Of a stretch of DNA of 64,000 nucleotides, positions 1 through 11,879 are shown piece by piece. Both the position numbers and the translations under genes were made by a program. Source of the stretch: Ciborinia camelliae (taxonomy: Eukaryota; Ascomycota; Leotiomycetes; Helotiales; Sclerotiniaceae). The notes beneath the pieces were generated by a model. It saw nothing but the letters and a program-made list of their open reading frames with translations. It searched no databases and was not told the DNA's origin. Each line of letters begins with the position of its first letter. Positions within the stretch are counted from its first letter, which is position 1. The stretch is from assembly GCA_025890175.1 (NCBI GenBank), contig JANPYM010000001.1, positions 4,634,453-4,698,452 of the forward strand, read 5' to 3'.

Positions 1-2408
1 TGCTATGTTGAATGTTGGGTTGAAGAATGTTGCTAAAGGTACGTTTGATATTGTGGATACTCTCATGCTGTGTAATTTCTAACTTTCTTTTTCAGAGGGT
101 CTTTCGGATCTTGGTTTCCGAATTGAGGATATCATCAACCAGGAACATGATGCTGCGCTTGGTAATGGTGGTCTTGGTCGTTTGGCAGCTTGTTTCCTGG
201 ACTCTCTTGCATCCCTAAGCTATCCAGCATGGGGTTATGGCTTGAGATACAGATATGGTATCTTCAAGCAAGAAATTGTAGATGGGTATCAGGTTGAAGT
301 TCCAGATTACTGGCTTGATTTCAATCCTTGGGAGTTTCCAAGACATGATATTGTTGTGGATGTACGTTGCCCTCTGCATAAAACTCACTCTATGTAAAGC
401 TAATGTTTCCCAGATTCAATTTTACGGCCATGTTAGAAGATTCCAAGATGAACAAGGCAAATCAAATACCGTCTGGGAAGGTGGAGAGATCGTCAAGGCC
501 GTAGCCTATGATGTCCCTATCCCTGGTTATAACACTCCCTCTACCAACAACTTACGTCTTTGGTCTAGCAAAGCTGCTAGCGGTGAATTCGACTTCCAGA
601 AGTTCAACAGTGGTGATTATGAGAGCTCGGTAGCTGATCAACAGCGTGCCGAGACTATCAGTGCTGTGTTATACCCTAACGATAACCTCGATCGTGGAAA
701 GGAGCTTCGTCTGAAGCAGCAGTACTTCTGGGTTGCGGCATCGTTATACGACATTGTTCGTCGATTCAAGAAGTCCAAGCGCGCCTGGAAAGAATTCCCG
801 GAACAAGTTGCTATCCAGTTGAACGATACCCATCCAACACTTGCAATTGTTGAACTTCAACGTATTCTTGTTGATCTTGAAGGCCTTGAGTGGGATGAGG
901 CATGGGGAATTGTCACCAAGACCTTCGGTTATACAAATCACACCGTTCTTCCGGAAGCTCTCGAGAAATGGTCTGTCCCTCTCTTCCAGAACTTACTCCC
1001 AAGACATCTTCAAATCATTTATGAAATCAACTTATTCTTCCTACAAACCGTGGAACGTAAGTTCCCTGGGGAGAGAGATCTTCTTGGCCGAGTCTCAATC
1101 ATCGAAGAATCTCAACCAAAGATGGTTCGCATGGCTTTCTTGGCTATCGTTGGTTCTCACAAGGTTAATGGTGTGGCTGAACTTCACTCCGATTTGATCA
1201 AGACCACTATTTTCAAGGACTTTGTAAAAATCTTCGGCCCTGACAAGTTTACTAATGTCACAAACGGTATTACACCTAGAAGATGGCTTCACCAAGCTAA
1301 CCCTAGATTATCCGAATTGATCGTCAGCAAGCTTGGTGGTTACGAATTCCTCAAAGATCTTACCCTTCTCAGCAAGCTCGAAGCATTCGCTGATGACAAG
1401 GCGTTCAAGAAAGAGTGGCAGGAAATCAAGTATGCCAACAAAGTTCGCTTGGCCAAGCACATCAAGACAACTACCGATGTCATTGTCAACCCAGCTGCCC
1501 TATTTGATATTCAAGTCAAGCGTATTCATGAATATAAGCGTCAACAGATGAATATCTTTGGTGTCATTCACCGATACTTGACCATCAAAGCCATGAATCC
1601 ACAAGAGCGCAAAAAGTTGGCACCTCGTGTCTCAATTTTCGGTGGAAAAGCTGCTCCGGGTTACTGGATGGCAAAGACGATTATTCACCTTATCAACAAA
1701 GTTGGCTCTGTTGTCAATAACGATAAGGATGTTGGAGATCTCCTTAAAGTTATCTTTTTGGAGGACTACAATGTATCTAAAGCTGAGATGATTTGCCCAG
1801 CAAGTGATATCAGTGAACACATCTCGACAGCAGGTACAGAAGCTAGTGGAACTTCGAACATGAAGTTTGTTTTGAATGGTGGTTTGATTATTGGTACTTG
1901 TGATGGTGCTAACGTAAGTTCATTCTTTTTTTTATATCAGTCTCGCATAACACTAATCAATTTTTAGATCGAAATTACTCGTGAGATTGGAGAGAACAAC
2001 ATCTTCCTCTTCGGTAATTTAGCCGAAGATGTTGATGATCTTCGTCATGCACATACTTACGGTTCTACCCAACTTGATTCTGATCTCCAGAAAGTCTTCG
2101 AGGCAATTGAAAGAGGTACTTTCGGTGATGCTGACGCATTTGCTGCTCTCATTGGAGCCATTCGAGAGCATGGTGATTATTATCTCGTTTCCGATGACTT
2201 CAATAGTTACATACAAACGCAAGCTTTGGTGGATGAAGCCTATAAGAATCAAGATGAGTGGACAACAAAGACTATTACTAGTGTGGCTAGAATGGGCTTC
2301 TTCAGTAGTGATAGGTGCATTAACGAGTATGCGGAGTCAATTTGGAATATTGAACCATTGATCCCCGAGAAGGAGGGGACTGGTGGGCTCCAGAAGGGAG
2401 AGTTGTGA
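1..2408 (+). CDS. GPH1: Glycogen phosphorylase, 5'-truncated by the window edge
   Basis: Glycogen phosphorylase releases glucose-1-phosphate from glycogen in the cytosol, using pyridoxal phosphate. The window starts inside the gene. Visible exons are 2-38, 96-361, 414-1913 and 1968-2408, with introns of 57, 52 and 54 nt. All junctions keep frame and give 747 residues, against roughly 880-900 for fungal enzymes, so about the first 135 residues lie upstream. Diagnostic blocks are [75 protein letters not shown] and the cofactor block [10 protein letters not shown], whose Lys (codon 1863-1865) forms the PLP Schiff base. The stop is TGA at 2406-2408. No frame disruption is visible. The yeast N-terminal phosphorylation site region would be outside the window. 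The family call is certain; the symbol follows yeast. Confidence 0.96.
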
Positions 2409-4288
2409 GAGGGAATAATGAGTAGCTTTGAGGATGATGGATGAAAGTTTCAAAGGATGGAGATGAAGGGGATGTTGAACTGATTGATTATTCAATCGGA
2501 ACTGATTTTGGAGGATGGATGGACATTACGGTGATGGCGAGGGAGAGAAAACTGAGATGAGCATACGAGATAATGGGCTACGACATGACACGACACGATA
2601 CGATACCTTACGTTATGACTACCTAGCTTTAGATTGATGACAAAAATTCCTACCTACCTAATACACATTTGGAGTTTCAACCTATTTTTTTTCCCCTTTT
2701 CTTTCTTCTTTTGAAGTGATTCGATGTTTTTGAATTTATTGACATGGTTTATTCGGTATTTCACATGAGTATGGGAGAGGTTCTGACGTACAGATTTGGA
2801 ATCTCTCATCCGGAGAGCAGCCAGGCTGAAGTCTCTCGCGGGAAATTTATCTTGGAATTATCTTCCACGTTTGCTTATGTGAGCTCCCTCTTTTTCGGCC
2901 TTGGGTCGAACAGACTATTAGGTAGGTACTTAATCGATGGGTAATATGGATAGGGTGGATAGGATGGGGTGCATTGGATTGGGTTGGGTAAGTGATGAGC
3001 GTGGATGTGAGGAGGAAATTAAAGAGGAAGAGGAGGAGCAGGAGCAGGAGCAGGAGGGAGTGTGGGGATGGGTTGGGGATGGGTTGGGAATGCAAATGCA
3101 AATGGGGGGGGGGGTTCTATAGTAGATAGATAGATTGATATGAATGAGGTGGTGGTGGTGGTGTTTGTAAAAAAAAATTAAAAAATAATAATAATAAAAA
3201 TAATAATAGAAATGTTTATTTGTTTAGAGAGGTTACTTTGGAGGAGGTGGGTGGGTAGGNNNNNNNNNNGTAGGGAGGTGGGTAGGTGGGTAATTTGTCG
3301 AGAGAGATGACGGGTGTTTTGTGGGGGGGATGGAGGGGAGATGGAGAGGAGCTGGAGGGAAGATGAAGGGGGGGATGATAATTAGAGATTGGAGGGAGGG
3401 GAGGGAGGGAAGATTTGATGGGATATGATATAATTTGATGTGATGTAGAAATACCTAGTATCTGATTGGTTTGCATGGGGATTTGGAGGGAGCTGGGGAT
3501 TGGGGGATTGGGGGATTGGGAGATTGATATGGGTGGGATATTGGATGGATATATAGAGAGAGTAGAGTATGTTTGTTATCTGAATGTACCTATATATATA
3601 GGCACTATTCATAACAAAGTTGAAAAGGGGCTGATCCGCGGGGCTACCTAGAGATGGATTGTAATGTAATCTATTGCATTTGTTATTTTAGATATTGGAT
3701 GAACCGTTGTCTTATAAAGGTTAGATGATTATAGCTGTTGATTGGTTGTATTGATGGTTTATGGTGGTTAATTGGTTAATAAGGAGTCGATGTATTGGAA
3801 CTTGAAGCTCGGTTAGATTGGGTTGGATTTGACTGTATCTAGCTAGTAGATCACTGCAGGAATATCTTACTGTATACTCAAGTTGAGGAAGAATGGATGG
3901 ATGGAGAAAGTATGCGATGTAGTGTTTTATTGCCATTCGCGATGTTTTTGTTGGTGTATACATTGTACTTGCAAATTGTGGCACGAGGTGACCAAATCGA
4001 GAAGTCTCGTGATACTTACCCCTCATTCCAGTCCCCCGCACCTGCCATCTTGTGCAACAACGACGTATGCAAGCCTTGGCGTTTGTTGATGAGTCAAGAT
4101 TATTTAGAAGCTTACCTACATGGTACATACTCACGCCATTCCTCTACACTTCCTATAGTTCGATCAGTTATCGAAGAAAGCACAACTCTACATTTTTTAC
4201 AAAGTGCGGGCGCGTTTAGAATTTATCAACTTTACTTCGTTGTCGTGCTCTACAGCTTCTTACAAAGAGTCCCTGCAGTGAGTGTATC
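2409..4288. other. Intergenic, purine-rich low complexity, no gene seen
   Basis: After the phosphorylase stop the plus strand becomes strongly G/A-rich from about 2940 to 3560, with GAGGAGCAGGAGC-type repeats near 3024-3058, G homopolymers near 3106 and 3326, GGTAGGTAGG tracts and an N gap. Open frames here only reflect this bias. A 137-codon frame at 3897-4310 has a hydrophobic start but runs into the next gene's start and shows no other support. The 5' region of the dehydrogenase lies at the right end. Confidence 0.7.
3260..3269. other. Assembly gap (10 N)
   Basis: Ten undetermined bases sit inside a GGTAGGTGGGTAGG-like low-complexity tract. A fixed run of 10 is typical of a placeholder gap, so the true length is unknown. 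Confidence 0.98.
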
Positions 4289-5276
4289 ATGGCTTCCGTT
4301 CCCGAAATGAAGATTCTCGGAACCCGTCTCAGAAATAAAGTGGCCATCGTTACGGGTGGTGGCTCTGGCTTCGGTGAAGGTATCGCCAGACGCTTTGCCG
4401 AAGAAGGTTGCAAAGTTACCATCGCGGATATCGATCCCGTCGGTGGTGACCGGGTAGCAAATGTCCATCCACATAGTATGCTCTTCGTCAAGATGGACGT
4501 GACTAATGAAGAAGACTGGGAGAGAGTATTGGAGACTACACTCGCCAAGTGGGGCAGGGTAGATATCTGTGTTAATAACGCTGGTGCTTCTTACAAGAAT
4601 AAAGTGAGTAATGCTCTGTCTGCATGGCGCTTCACTGGTTGGAGGATGCAGTTCGAGATGGAGATGGAGATGTCAAAAACTCATTGGAGAATAGCCCACT
4701 CTGGATGTCATCGAGGATGAATTTGACAAGGTTTTCAATGTCAATGTCAAATCGATCTTCTATGCTACAAGACACTTTATTCCAAATGTTATCAACCAAG
4801 GTGAAGGTGGATCTATGATCAACATCGCATCCATCGGAGCAACTAGACCTCGTCCGGGTCTTGTCTGGTATAATGCCAGTAAAGGTGCTGTTTACAACGT
4901 GAGTGTTTCACTTGTACAATGTCATCATACATTCTTCTCACAAATGAAAAGGCTACCAAAGGACTCGCGGCGGAGTATGGACCCAAAAATATTCGAATCA
5001 ATTCCATTTGTCCTCTTCTTGCCGGTACTGGCCTGTACGTATCTTCTCGTTTATCTTCTCATTCAACGTCTCACCCTACTAATACTCAACAGCTTCTCTA
5101 CTTTTACCGGCATGGATGACACTCCCGAGAACCGTGACAAATTTCTCTTCAATGTGCCACTGGGTCGACTCTGTACCGCAGAGGATGTGGCCAATTATTG
5201 TTTGTTCCTTGCGAGTGATGAATCGAAGTTCATCACTGGTACTTGTTTGGAGGTAGATGGTGGACGAGGTATTTGA
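4289..5276 (+). CDS. Short-chain dehydrogenase/reductase (classical SDR)
   Basis: This is an NAD(P)-dependent oxidoreductase of the classical SDR fold. Exons are 4289-4603, 4695-4898, 4952-5034 and 5093-5276 (introns 91, 53 and 58 nt), giving 261 residues, the usual classical SDR length. Visible motifs are the cofactor-binding TGGGSGFG (residues 22-29), the NNAG motif at 96-99, the catalytic Ser151 in NIASIGA and the Y164-N-A-S-K168 catalytic pair. The C-terminus has GRLCTAEDVANYCLFLASDE and ends TGTCLEVDGGRGI, as in glucose-1-dehydrogenase or 3-oxoacyl-ACP-reductase-like members. The acidic IADID after beta-strand 2 suggests NAD(H) preference (inference). The substrate cannot be read from sequence. 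It is convergent with the gene at 5960-6921. Confidence 0.9.
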
Positions 5277-5959
5277 GAAAATTGGTAAAGCAAGGTTTTA
5301 CTCATATGGATTGGTCGGGTTTTGGAAAGGGGATAATCTCGGAAACGGAAACTATGGCTGAAACCTATTTATTTATTTATTTAATACTACGAAGATGTCA
5401 GAATTTGACATCAAGAGAATTACTTTTTATTGTGAATTATATCGTTGGTCTATACGATGACTAACAGTTGGCGTCGTGCAGTTCGTTATTGATATATGTT
5501 GAAATTCACGGTTGGTCACCCGTTGAGAGACTAAAAGTTGATTTGATATGAAGTTAGCAAATCAATCTGTTGTATAGCCATGTTGATACAAACTCAAACC
5601 AATGAACCATATAACGGATGGTAGAAGACTGACTTGGGCGTCTAGTTCAAGCACCCAGACAGTATTCACTTCAACATAGCAAATATAACTCTTAGGGACG
5701 TGACTAGAGAATTTCAAAAATACCCTAAGCATAAACACCTCACAGAGCACACATTAAAATCACATTAAATGATCAATTCCTCGGCACAGCCATTTCCGCT
5801 GCTCTGGTTCCCTAGAAAATAATAACCCAAAGCGGATTATCTCCACACACTTCCATGGCCCGGGCTTGCTTGATACCATTCATCAATGGCACTTCCCCTT
5901 TTCGAATAAATACTCTACTAACAGGCGAAGCATTTCCAGCCTCGGAGAATCGCAGCTGT
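5277..5959. other. Intergenic between convergent genes
   Basis: This holds the 3' flank of the dehydrogenase and the downstream flank of the minus-strand gene. One frame of that minus gene stays open from 6135 down to 5812 and ends with residues MEVCGDNPLWVIIF, so the left half could still be coding if the gene has another exon. No other signal was seen. Confidence 0.4.
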
Positions 5960-6921
5960 TCATTCTGTTTGGTCTTCATAATGTATCTCTTCTCCATCCA
6001 TAGCTCTCTCCCAACGAGACACCACTTCGTATTGTCCCCGAGATTCATTCTTCTGCTTCCAGTCATCCGCAACATGTTCATGTTGCTTGATATCTGCGAT
6101 ATAGCTGTCAATGTGGTTAGCGAAGGTATTGGCATCTATTGATAGTTCCCAAGAAGTCGAGATGGGTGTTGTGAAATCTGGATAAAGGGGACTGAGAAGG
6201 AGGATAAACTCGAAAATTGTTGACAGACACATTGACTTCTTTGCGACGCAGCCAGACGAATAGTGCAGCTAACCGTGCTCCTGAGTCGCTTCCTTCGAAG
6301 GTCAAGTGACGGATATCCTCATCCTTCAAGCTTTCTAAGGCTTCGTAAATAATCTTTGCGAGCTTTTGCACGTCTGAAGCATCGAAGAGATTGTCCAGTC
6401 GAATGTTTTGTTTGATAAATTCCTCTGAAATCGCACTGACGATCTCGTTGAATATTTGAATTGGCGATTCGCTCTCGAGGTTCATTTCATAGCCCTTGAT
6501 ATTGTCGACAAAATCGCAGATCAGATCCGGGAAGGCATTGTAAGTCCTGAGAGTACCTCCCAGGCGCAAAATCTCGCGAATCAACTTTCTATCGAAGCAG
6601 TTGGAACAGCTAACCATAAATAGAAAGGAGGAAGGAGGTCAACTGGATGCTGTGCCTCACTATAGTCGAGATGGCTTTGGGCATTCCAATGAGAAGTGTA
6701 ACGATCTTGAGAGCCACGGGTGTATCACGCGTCAGGGAATCTTGACCAATGCTAATACGGTCCGTATCAACCATCACCCAAGAGCCGAATTCCTCGAGAC
6801 TCTGAATGACGACGGGCTGGATTCTATCCTCGGCACAAGCGTTCAGGAGGTTGGAGAATAAAGCCAAGGAGGCTTGGCCACCCTTAATAACGTCCAACTG
6901 GAACTGAAGAGGGTTGGCCAT
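5960..6921 (-). CDS. Unrecognised protein gene, exon structure unresolved (possibly decayed)
   Basis: Three overlapping minus-strand frames follow one another. The first starts at ATG 6921 (MANPLQFQLDVIKGGQASL) and stays open to about 6610. The second covers about 6590-6250 and includes IREILRLGGTLRTYNAFPDL and ESLKDEDIRHLTFEGSD. The third covers about 6230-5960, or alternatively a frame ending at 5812. The first two can be joined in frame by a 76-nt GTGAGG...AAAG intron placing LIREIL after KAISTI. I found no convincing junction between the second and third. The N-terminal style (hydrophobic MANPLQF followed by a helical leader) resembles many fungal proteins of unknown function. I recognise no domain. 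It is divergent from the FAD oxidoreductase at 7525. Either a multi-exon gene or a pseudogene fits. Confidence 0.4.
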
Positions 6922-7524
6922 TGCCGCTAGATCTGTGAATGATAGAAAGATTGCCAATTCCAGATGTACTGGCAGGAATGTTCTTTTTACTGCAAGGCCA
7001 ATGATCGCGATGTTGGGTCATTATTATAAAGTTGCCTTCTGCCTCGTGTTTCGCATGCATTATCCTACTATCCAATAAAGATACAGCTTGACACAAGACT
7101 TTTCCTATTTACCCAAAGAAAGTCTTGGAATTGATAGCTTTGAGGGGTATGCATGAAAGTACAAATGGGCATACACCAAATTGACCAGTTGTGGACAGTT
7201 GCATAAGCATCCATCCACAAAAATTCCATCATCTCCTAAAGTACAACATCGGGTTACCACATAATACTTCGATGTCTCAGCCAGCCCCCACAAGCCGCTG
7301 CAGTTGAAAATACTTAACCCCGCACCTCAACATGATAGACTTTTGTCAAACGCAACGCTAGTGCCGTCACACCTCTCCTCATTTGTACATATAGAGCTCA
7401 TTTCTCCCTTATCTTGGAAATTCAATCGAACAATTATTTTTGGGATCTTTAATAGCCACCTTTTGGTATACAGTACATAAATTTACTACAGTAGAATTTT
7501 GGCGATTTGAAATTGTTTTTCAAA
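6922..7524. other. Divergent intergenic region
   Basis: This is the shared upstream region of the minus-strand unknown gene and the plus-strand FAD oxidoreductase. It is AT-rich near 7440-7520 and carries a CT-rich leader. No conserved element was recognised. Confidence 0.5.
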
Positions 7525-9462
7525 ATGAGTTCATTAGCTCCCTTAGTTGAGAGTTTGAAAAAGGACTTGACTTCTGAAGCGGGGATTTTGTTGAAGGGGG
7601 ATGAGGGATATAAAGAGGGAATTGCGAGGTGGTCTACTGCCGCTGAAAAGGAAGCTGTAGGTTTCTTTTTCTTTTCTTTTCCGAAAGAGGTCTGAGCCTA
7701 TGCAAGTGCATGGCTTGGATTACAGTATTGAAAAGTGTGTGAATTTTTGGTTCATTGGGTTATTTGGGTGATCTGTTGTAAAGAATGGGTGCTTGAGATG
7801 TCCCACTTAAGATATCTCAATTCTCTCCTATCTCGACACATTTATCATTTTATACCTGTGACTATATATTTTCTAATCTCTTCTCTAGGCCCTAGTCGTC
7901 TTCCCCACCACCCCTCAAGATGTCTCTAAAGTTGTTCTATTTGCCAAAGCCAACAATTTAGATTTTGCAGGTATGTACCACGATAATAGATTTCCCATTC
8001 CTCTTCTCTTCTCTCATTCATATTTCAAAATAACTCCATTTTCCTTTTGAGATATAAATATATCTTGTATCATGGAAGCCTTCAACTAACCCCCAACCAC
8101 AGTCGTTGGCGGTGGTCACGGCTCATCTGGCGCATCATCAACCCACAACGGCCTCTCCATTAACCTCTCCAAAATGCGTAACGTAACTGTCGACCCTCTC
8201 ACCAAATCTGCCCTTTGCCAAGGTGGCTGTCTCTGGTCCGATGTTGACAAAGCAGCTTCTGTCCATGGCCTCGCCTGCGTTGGTGGAATCGTGAACCATA
8301 CCGGAGTTGGAGGACTAACCCTTGGTGGGGGCTACGGATATCTAACCCCAAAGTACGGTATGGTGATTGACAATCTCCTCGAAGCAGAAATCGTTCTCGC
8401 CGACGGACGAATTGTAACATGTTCCATCCACCAAGAACCCGATCTCTTCTGGGCCATTCGAGGAGCCGGTATCGGGTTTGGAGTTGCGACTAGTTTTACC
8501 TATCGACTCCACCCCCAACCCAATCGTGTCTGGGGAGGTATGCTCGTCTTTCCCCGTGAAAAGCTAGAGAAGATCGTTGAATTCGCCGACACAATCACCA
8601 CTCTCACCGAAGAACGCGCGATGCTACTCCTCGGGTTCGGCGCTCCACCCCCCGCATTTCAACCCGTCATTCTCGTCTCCCTCTTCTACAATGGTACCGA
8701 AGCCGATGCACACACATACTACAAACCGCTTTTAGATCTGGAACCGCTCGCAAATACTACTAAAGAAATGGACTATGTAGAAGCAAACGCCCTCCTCAAC
8801 GAACCCATGGCTCACGGGCTCCGTCGCAATATGAAAGGTGCCGCATATATGGCCCCACTAAACTATTCCTTTGCCTCGGAAATGTTCTCTGAGACTGAGA
8901 AATTACTTAATGAAACACCGGATGCGAAACATACGATGGTGATTTTTGAATATATACCCTTTGGGAAGATCCTACAGGTAGGTCAACAGGAAACGGCGTT
9001 CGCGAATAGGGGCGCTTATGGGAATTTGTTGTTTGCGTTGGGTTGGGAGAATGAGGCCACGGACCAGAAGTGTAGGGAGTGGGGTCGCCTGATGGCGGAG
9101 AAGGCGAAAGGTGAGTTGGAGAGGAGGATGAAGGAGGGGACGGATGAGATTACGAAGGATGGGGTGGGAGCTTACTCAAATTATGATGGTGGTAAGTTTT
9201 ATTTCTTGTTTTGATGTTTTTGGGGTTTCCCCTTTAGTATCGCTTATGGACTTTGAGTGCATTGAGCCCCTTTTCAATATCAGCAAAGCAACGCTTCCTT
9301 GTATCCTTTTCGAAATGGAATGGCTATTGGCTAATAAACGAAACAGCATACCATGAAGGGGGAAGACTGGCCTACGGCATCAACTACCCCCGTCTTGCCC
9401 AGTTGAAGAAGAAGTACGATCCCGAGAATCTGTTTTCCAAAGGTCCGGATCTTGTTTCCTAG
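7525..9462 (+). CDS. FAD-linked oxidoreductase, berberine-bridge-enzyme type
   Basis: This is an FAD-dependent oxidase or dehydrogenase of the PCMH/BBE-like family. Exons are 7525-7656, 7889-7970, 8103-9191 and 9347-9462 (introns 232, 132 and 155 nt), giving 472 residues. The ATG at 7525 opens MSSLAPLVESLKKDL. The FAD domain shows VVGGGHGSSG with the likely covalent His77, then GIVNHTGVGGLTLGGGYG and DNLLEAEIVLADGRIV. The C-terminal BBE block is YGINYPRLAQLKKKYDPENL. The second attachment Cys of bicovalent members is absent: the aligned segment reads NHTGVGG with His137. No signal peptide is obvious, unlike secreted BBE enzymes. The last intron is long and could hide an alternative exon. The substrate is unknown; relatives oxidise alkaloids or carbohydrates. 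It is convergent with TMS1. Confidence 0.88.
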
Positions 9463-9778
9463 ATCACTGGATTTGTGTTCGGACACTAGGGTTGGTTTTT
9501 TATTAATGTACACCAATTAAACTTTTATACAAAATGTTATGCAGTGGACAATAGTGCGTGCAGACAATAAACGAAAGCGTTGGTATATCAATTTCCATCC
9601 TTATGTGGAGGTAGGTAATGCATAAAAAACACAATGACGCGCGCCAACCCTCCCCTAAATTCCCCAGAACAAACTTCCGCTCTGATGTTTCCCGCTTCAA
9701 AAAGCAAATGCGATATGCATACAATATAATACTATTAACAAGACCCCAGCAACAAAAACCAAAGTAAACTATCCGTAT
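9463..9778. other. Short intergenic between convergent genes
   Basis: This is the 3' flank shared by the FAD oxidoreductase and TMS1. No open frame or repeat of note was seen. Confidence 0.6.
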
Positions 9779-11312
9779 CTAAAAATCGAATCGATCAGGA
9801 AGCACTACGGGTGCAACCAGTGTCCATGTATAGATACCATAGCATGCCCATGAACTAACAATCTTGACCCATGATGCCCAGTATGTTCTTCCTACAGGCG
9901 CAAAATTTGTGTTTCCATCGGTATACTCGTCCATATTCATGGTAAGAAGTGTAGCTACCCAGGTGGTCGCTAGGAAGAAAATTATGTGAAATAGTGCGTA
10001 GCTGTATTGTGTCGAGGTTCTTTCGTCATCTTTGGCTGTGTTTCCACTCTCACTTTCATCATCACTATCCAAGAGAGCGTCGGCAGGGAGACTTCCTTCC
10101 TCTACAGCTTGTCGAAGGGCTGCAGCACGCATTTCGCGGCGGCTATCTGGCTGTTGTGTAACAAGATCATGCTCATCATCTTCTGGCAATGCGATTCTCT
10201 TTCCTTTTCCTCCCAAAGCTACTCCTTGTGTTGCAGCCCTGGTTGTTGTATATGCGACTGTGAACATGGTAACGATGGCACCAATGATGATAGAGGTTGT
10301 TCGGGTTCCCTGGGCTCGGATAAGAGGGTTGCAGTGCTTAGTATCAGGCTCCATAGATACCGCAGACATGGTGAGGTATGTGCAGTAAATAGCTACCATG
10401 GCTGATTGTGCTAAACCTGCTCTAGGGTTGAATTCTTGGACCATAGGGTGTACAGAGACGAAAGAGACGACAATCAGGAAGATTAAATTGAGAGTGATAG
10501 CGGCCTGGTTCATTGAGCATCCGGCACCAGCGAAGAAAATGTATTGAACGATGGTCATTGCCAACGAACATGCATACATGCCCAATGTTGATCCGATCAA
10601 GATACCCCTCCAAGCTCGAGAATCGTAGGCCTCGATCTGTTCAAGACAATATTCCGCCCATGTATGCGCAAGGTCTACAAGGAGAATAAGTCCGAGGAGG
10701 AGGAAAAGGGTTGATCCGGTAAATGCGATATAATTTCCCCATACCAAAAAGAATCCATCCGGAATCAAGAACGAAAGTACGATCATGCCCAACCAAGCAA
10801 TGATTTTTGGGCCCCAGAAACCATTTTGTATCGCTGCCCGAGGATTCTTCGAAGAGTTGACGCCTAGTAGCATTGATGCCATTATGAGATGGAAAATTCC
10901 GAGTGCAAAATTAATCCGGTGAACGGCGACCCAGCCATAACATTCTCCCTCCGGACAACTGATCTTCATATAGTCTAATGTCAAGCCTTGCAATTTATTA
11001 ATCGCCCATGGCGTTAGCATTATCCATGACAATATCGAGTTGATTAAAAGGATGAGGGCGTATGCGATACGAGTGGCAACACTATTCAAGTCAGTCTTTA
11101 TCATACGAAATACTCATATCTGAAGGCATACCTGTTACCACACTTCCCACAAGCACTGCACACGGCAGAACATGTAGCAGCTCCACAGCAACTCGCAGCG
11201 AACCCGATCACCTAAGACTATAAGCTATTGTCCATATCGAAGTCCAACAAGTAAAACTCACAGTGCCCATGCTTGGCACAGCCAACAAAGGAAGTGAAAG
11301 TAGAGCGCCCAT
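9779..11312 (-). CDS. TMS1: Serine incorporator family membrane protein (TMS1/SERINC)
   Basis: SERINC/TDE1 family proteins are multi-pass membrane proteins of the endomembrane system or vacuole, linked in the literature to phospholipid handling. Exons on the minus strand are 11312-11262, 11211-11132 and 11081-9779, with two 50-nt introns, giving 477 residues. The N-terminus MGALLSLPLLAVPSMGT, then the Cys-rich CCGAATCSAVCSACGKCGN, is the family signature. About ten hydrophobic segments follow, with the acidic loop DSDDESESGNTAKDDERT between the eighth and ninth and a family-typical C-terminal WVKIVSSWACYGIYTWTLVAP. Length and order match fungal TMS1. The two tiny 5' exons would be missed if only the large open frame were annotated. 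It is divergent from MCH1 across 567 bp. Confidence 0.93.
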
Positions 11313-11879
11313 ATTCGCACTCTATGATATTGTCGTGGTACTAAGACTAAGAGTGATGATAAAATAGTCCGAGACTCTCTTCAAAAGGTTGTTTATGAAA
11401 GCAAGTTATCGGTAATAGTTGAGTTGATCATAAATGTTGAAGAATACCTGACGTTAGAAGTTGCTTGGATGATGATGGATAATGGCTTGGCTCAAGAGTC
11501 TCAAGACTGACTCGGCTGCATCAAAGCATTTGATCCGCGCGGCTGATGAAAACGATCTGCATTAGTGCGGTGGTGGTGTATAAGATCCACCGTAAATGAA
11601 ACTGATAAGGAGGCATTCGCGGAGTTGATTTGCTGATAACGGACTTACGTGTATCGTATCTTGACGACAAGCAAGAGGATACGAGTACCTTTAATTTCTT
11701 TAAGACAATCACACATTTTCCCCGAGTAACATTTGGGAAATCATTGTCTTTCATTCACAAAACGTATCATTTCCTATATTATCTCAGTGAATACCCTTCT
11801 TTTGTCCCGAGTTTTGCAATGATTAAGAGGTGAAGCTACACAATCTCCCTATTACCGTAGTGATAAAGGAACCGTCGAT
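11313..11879. other. Divergent TMS1-MCH1 intergenic region
   Basis: This is the common upstream region of two membrane-protein genes. It contains short CT-rich and AT-rich stretches near both starts. No binding site was recognised. Confidence 0.5.

Noticed and set aside
2937..3570. Glu/Gly-rich and Pro-rich frames on both strands
   Set aside because: Generated by the G/A-rich low-complexity tract around the N gap.
3897..4310. 137-codon frame with hydrophobic N-terminus before the dehydrogenase
   Set aside because: Overlaps the dehydrogenase start in another frame, and the later part is not protein-like.
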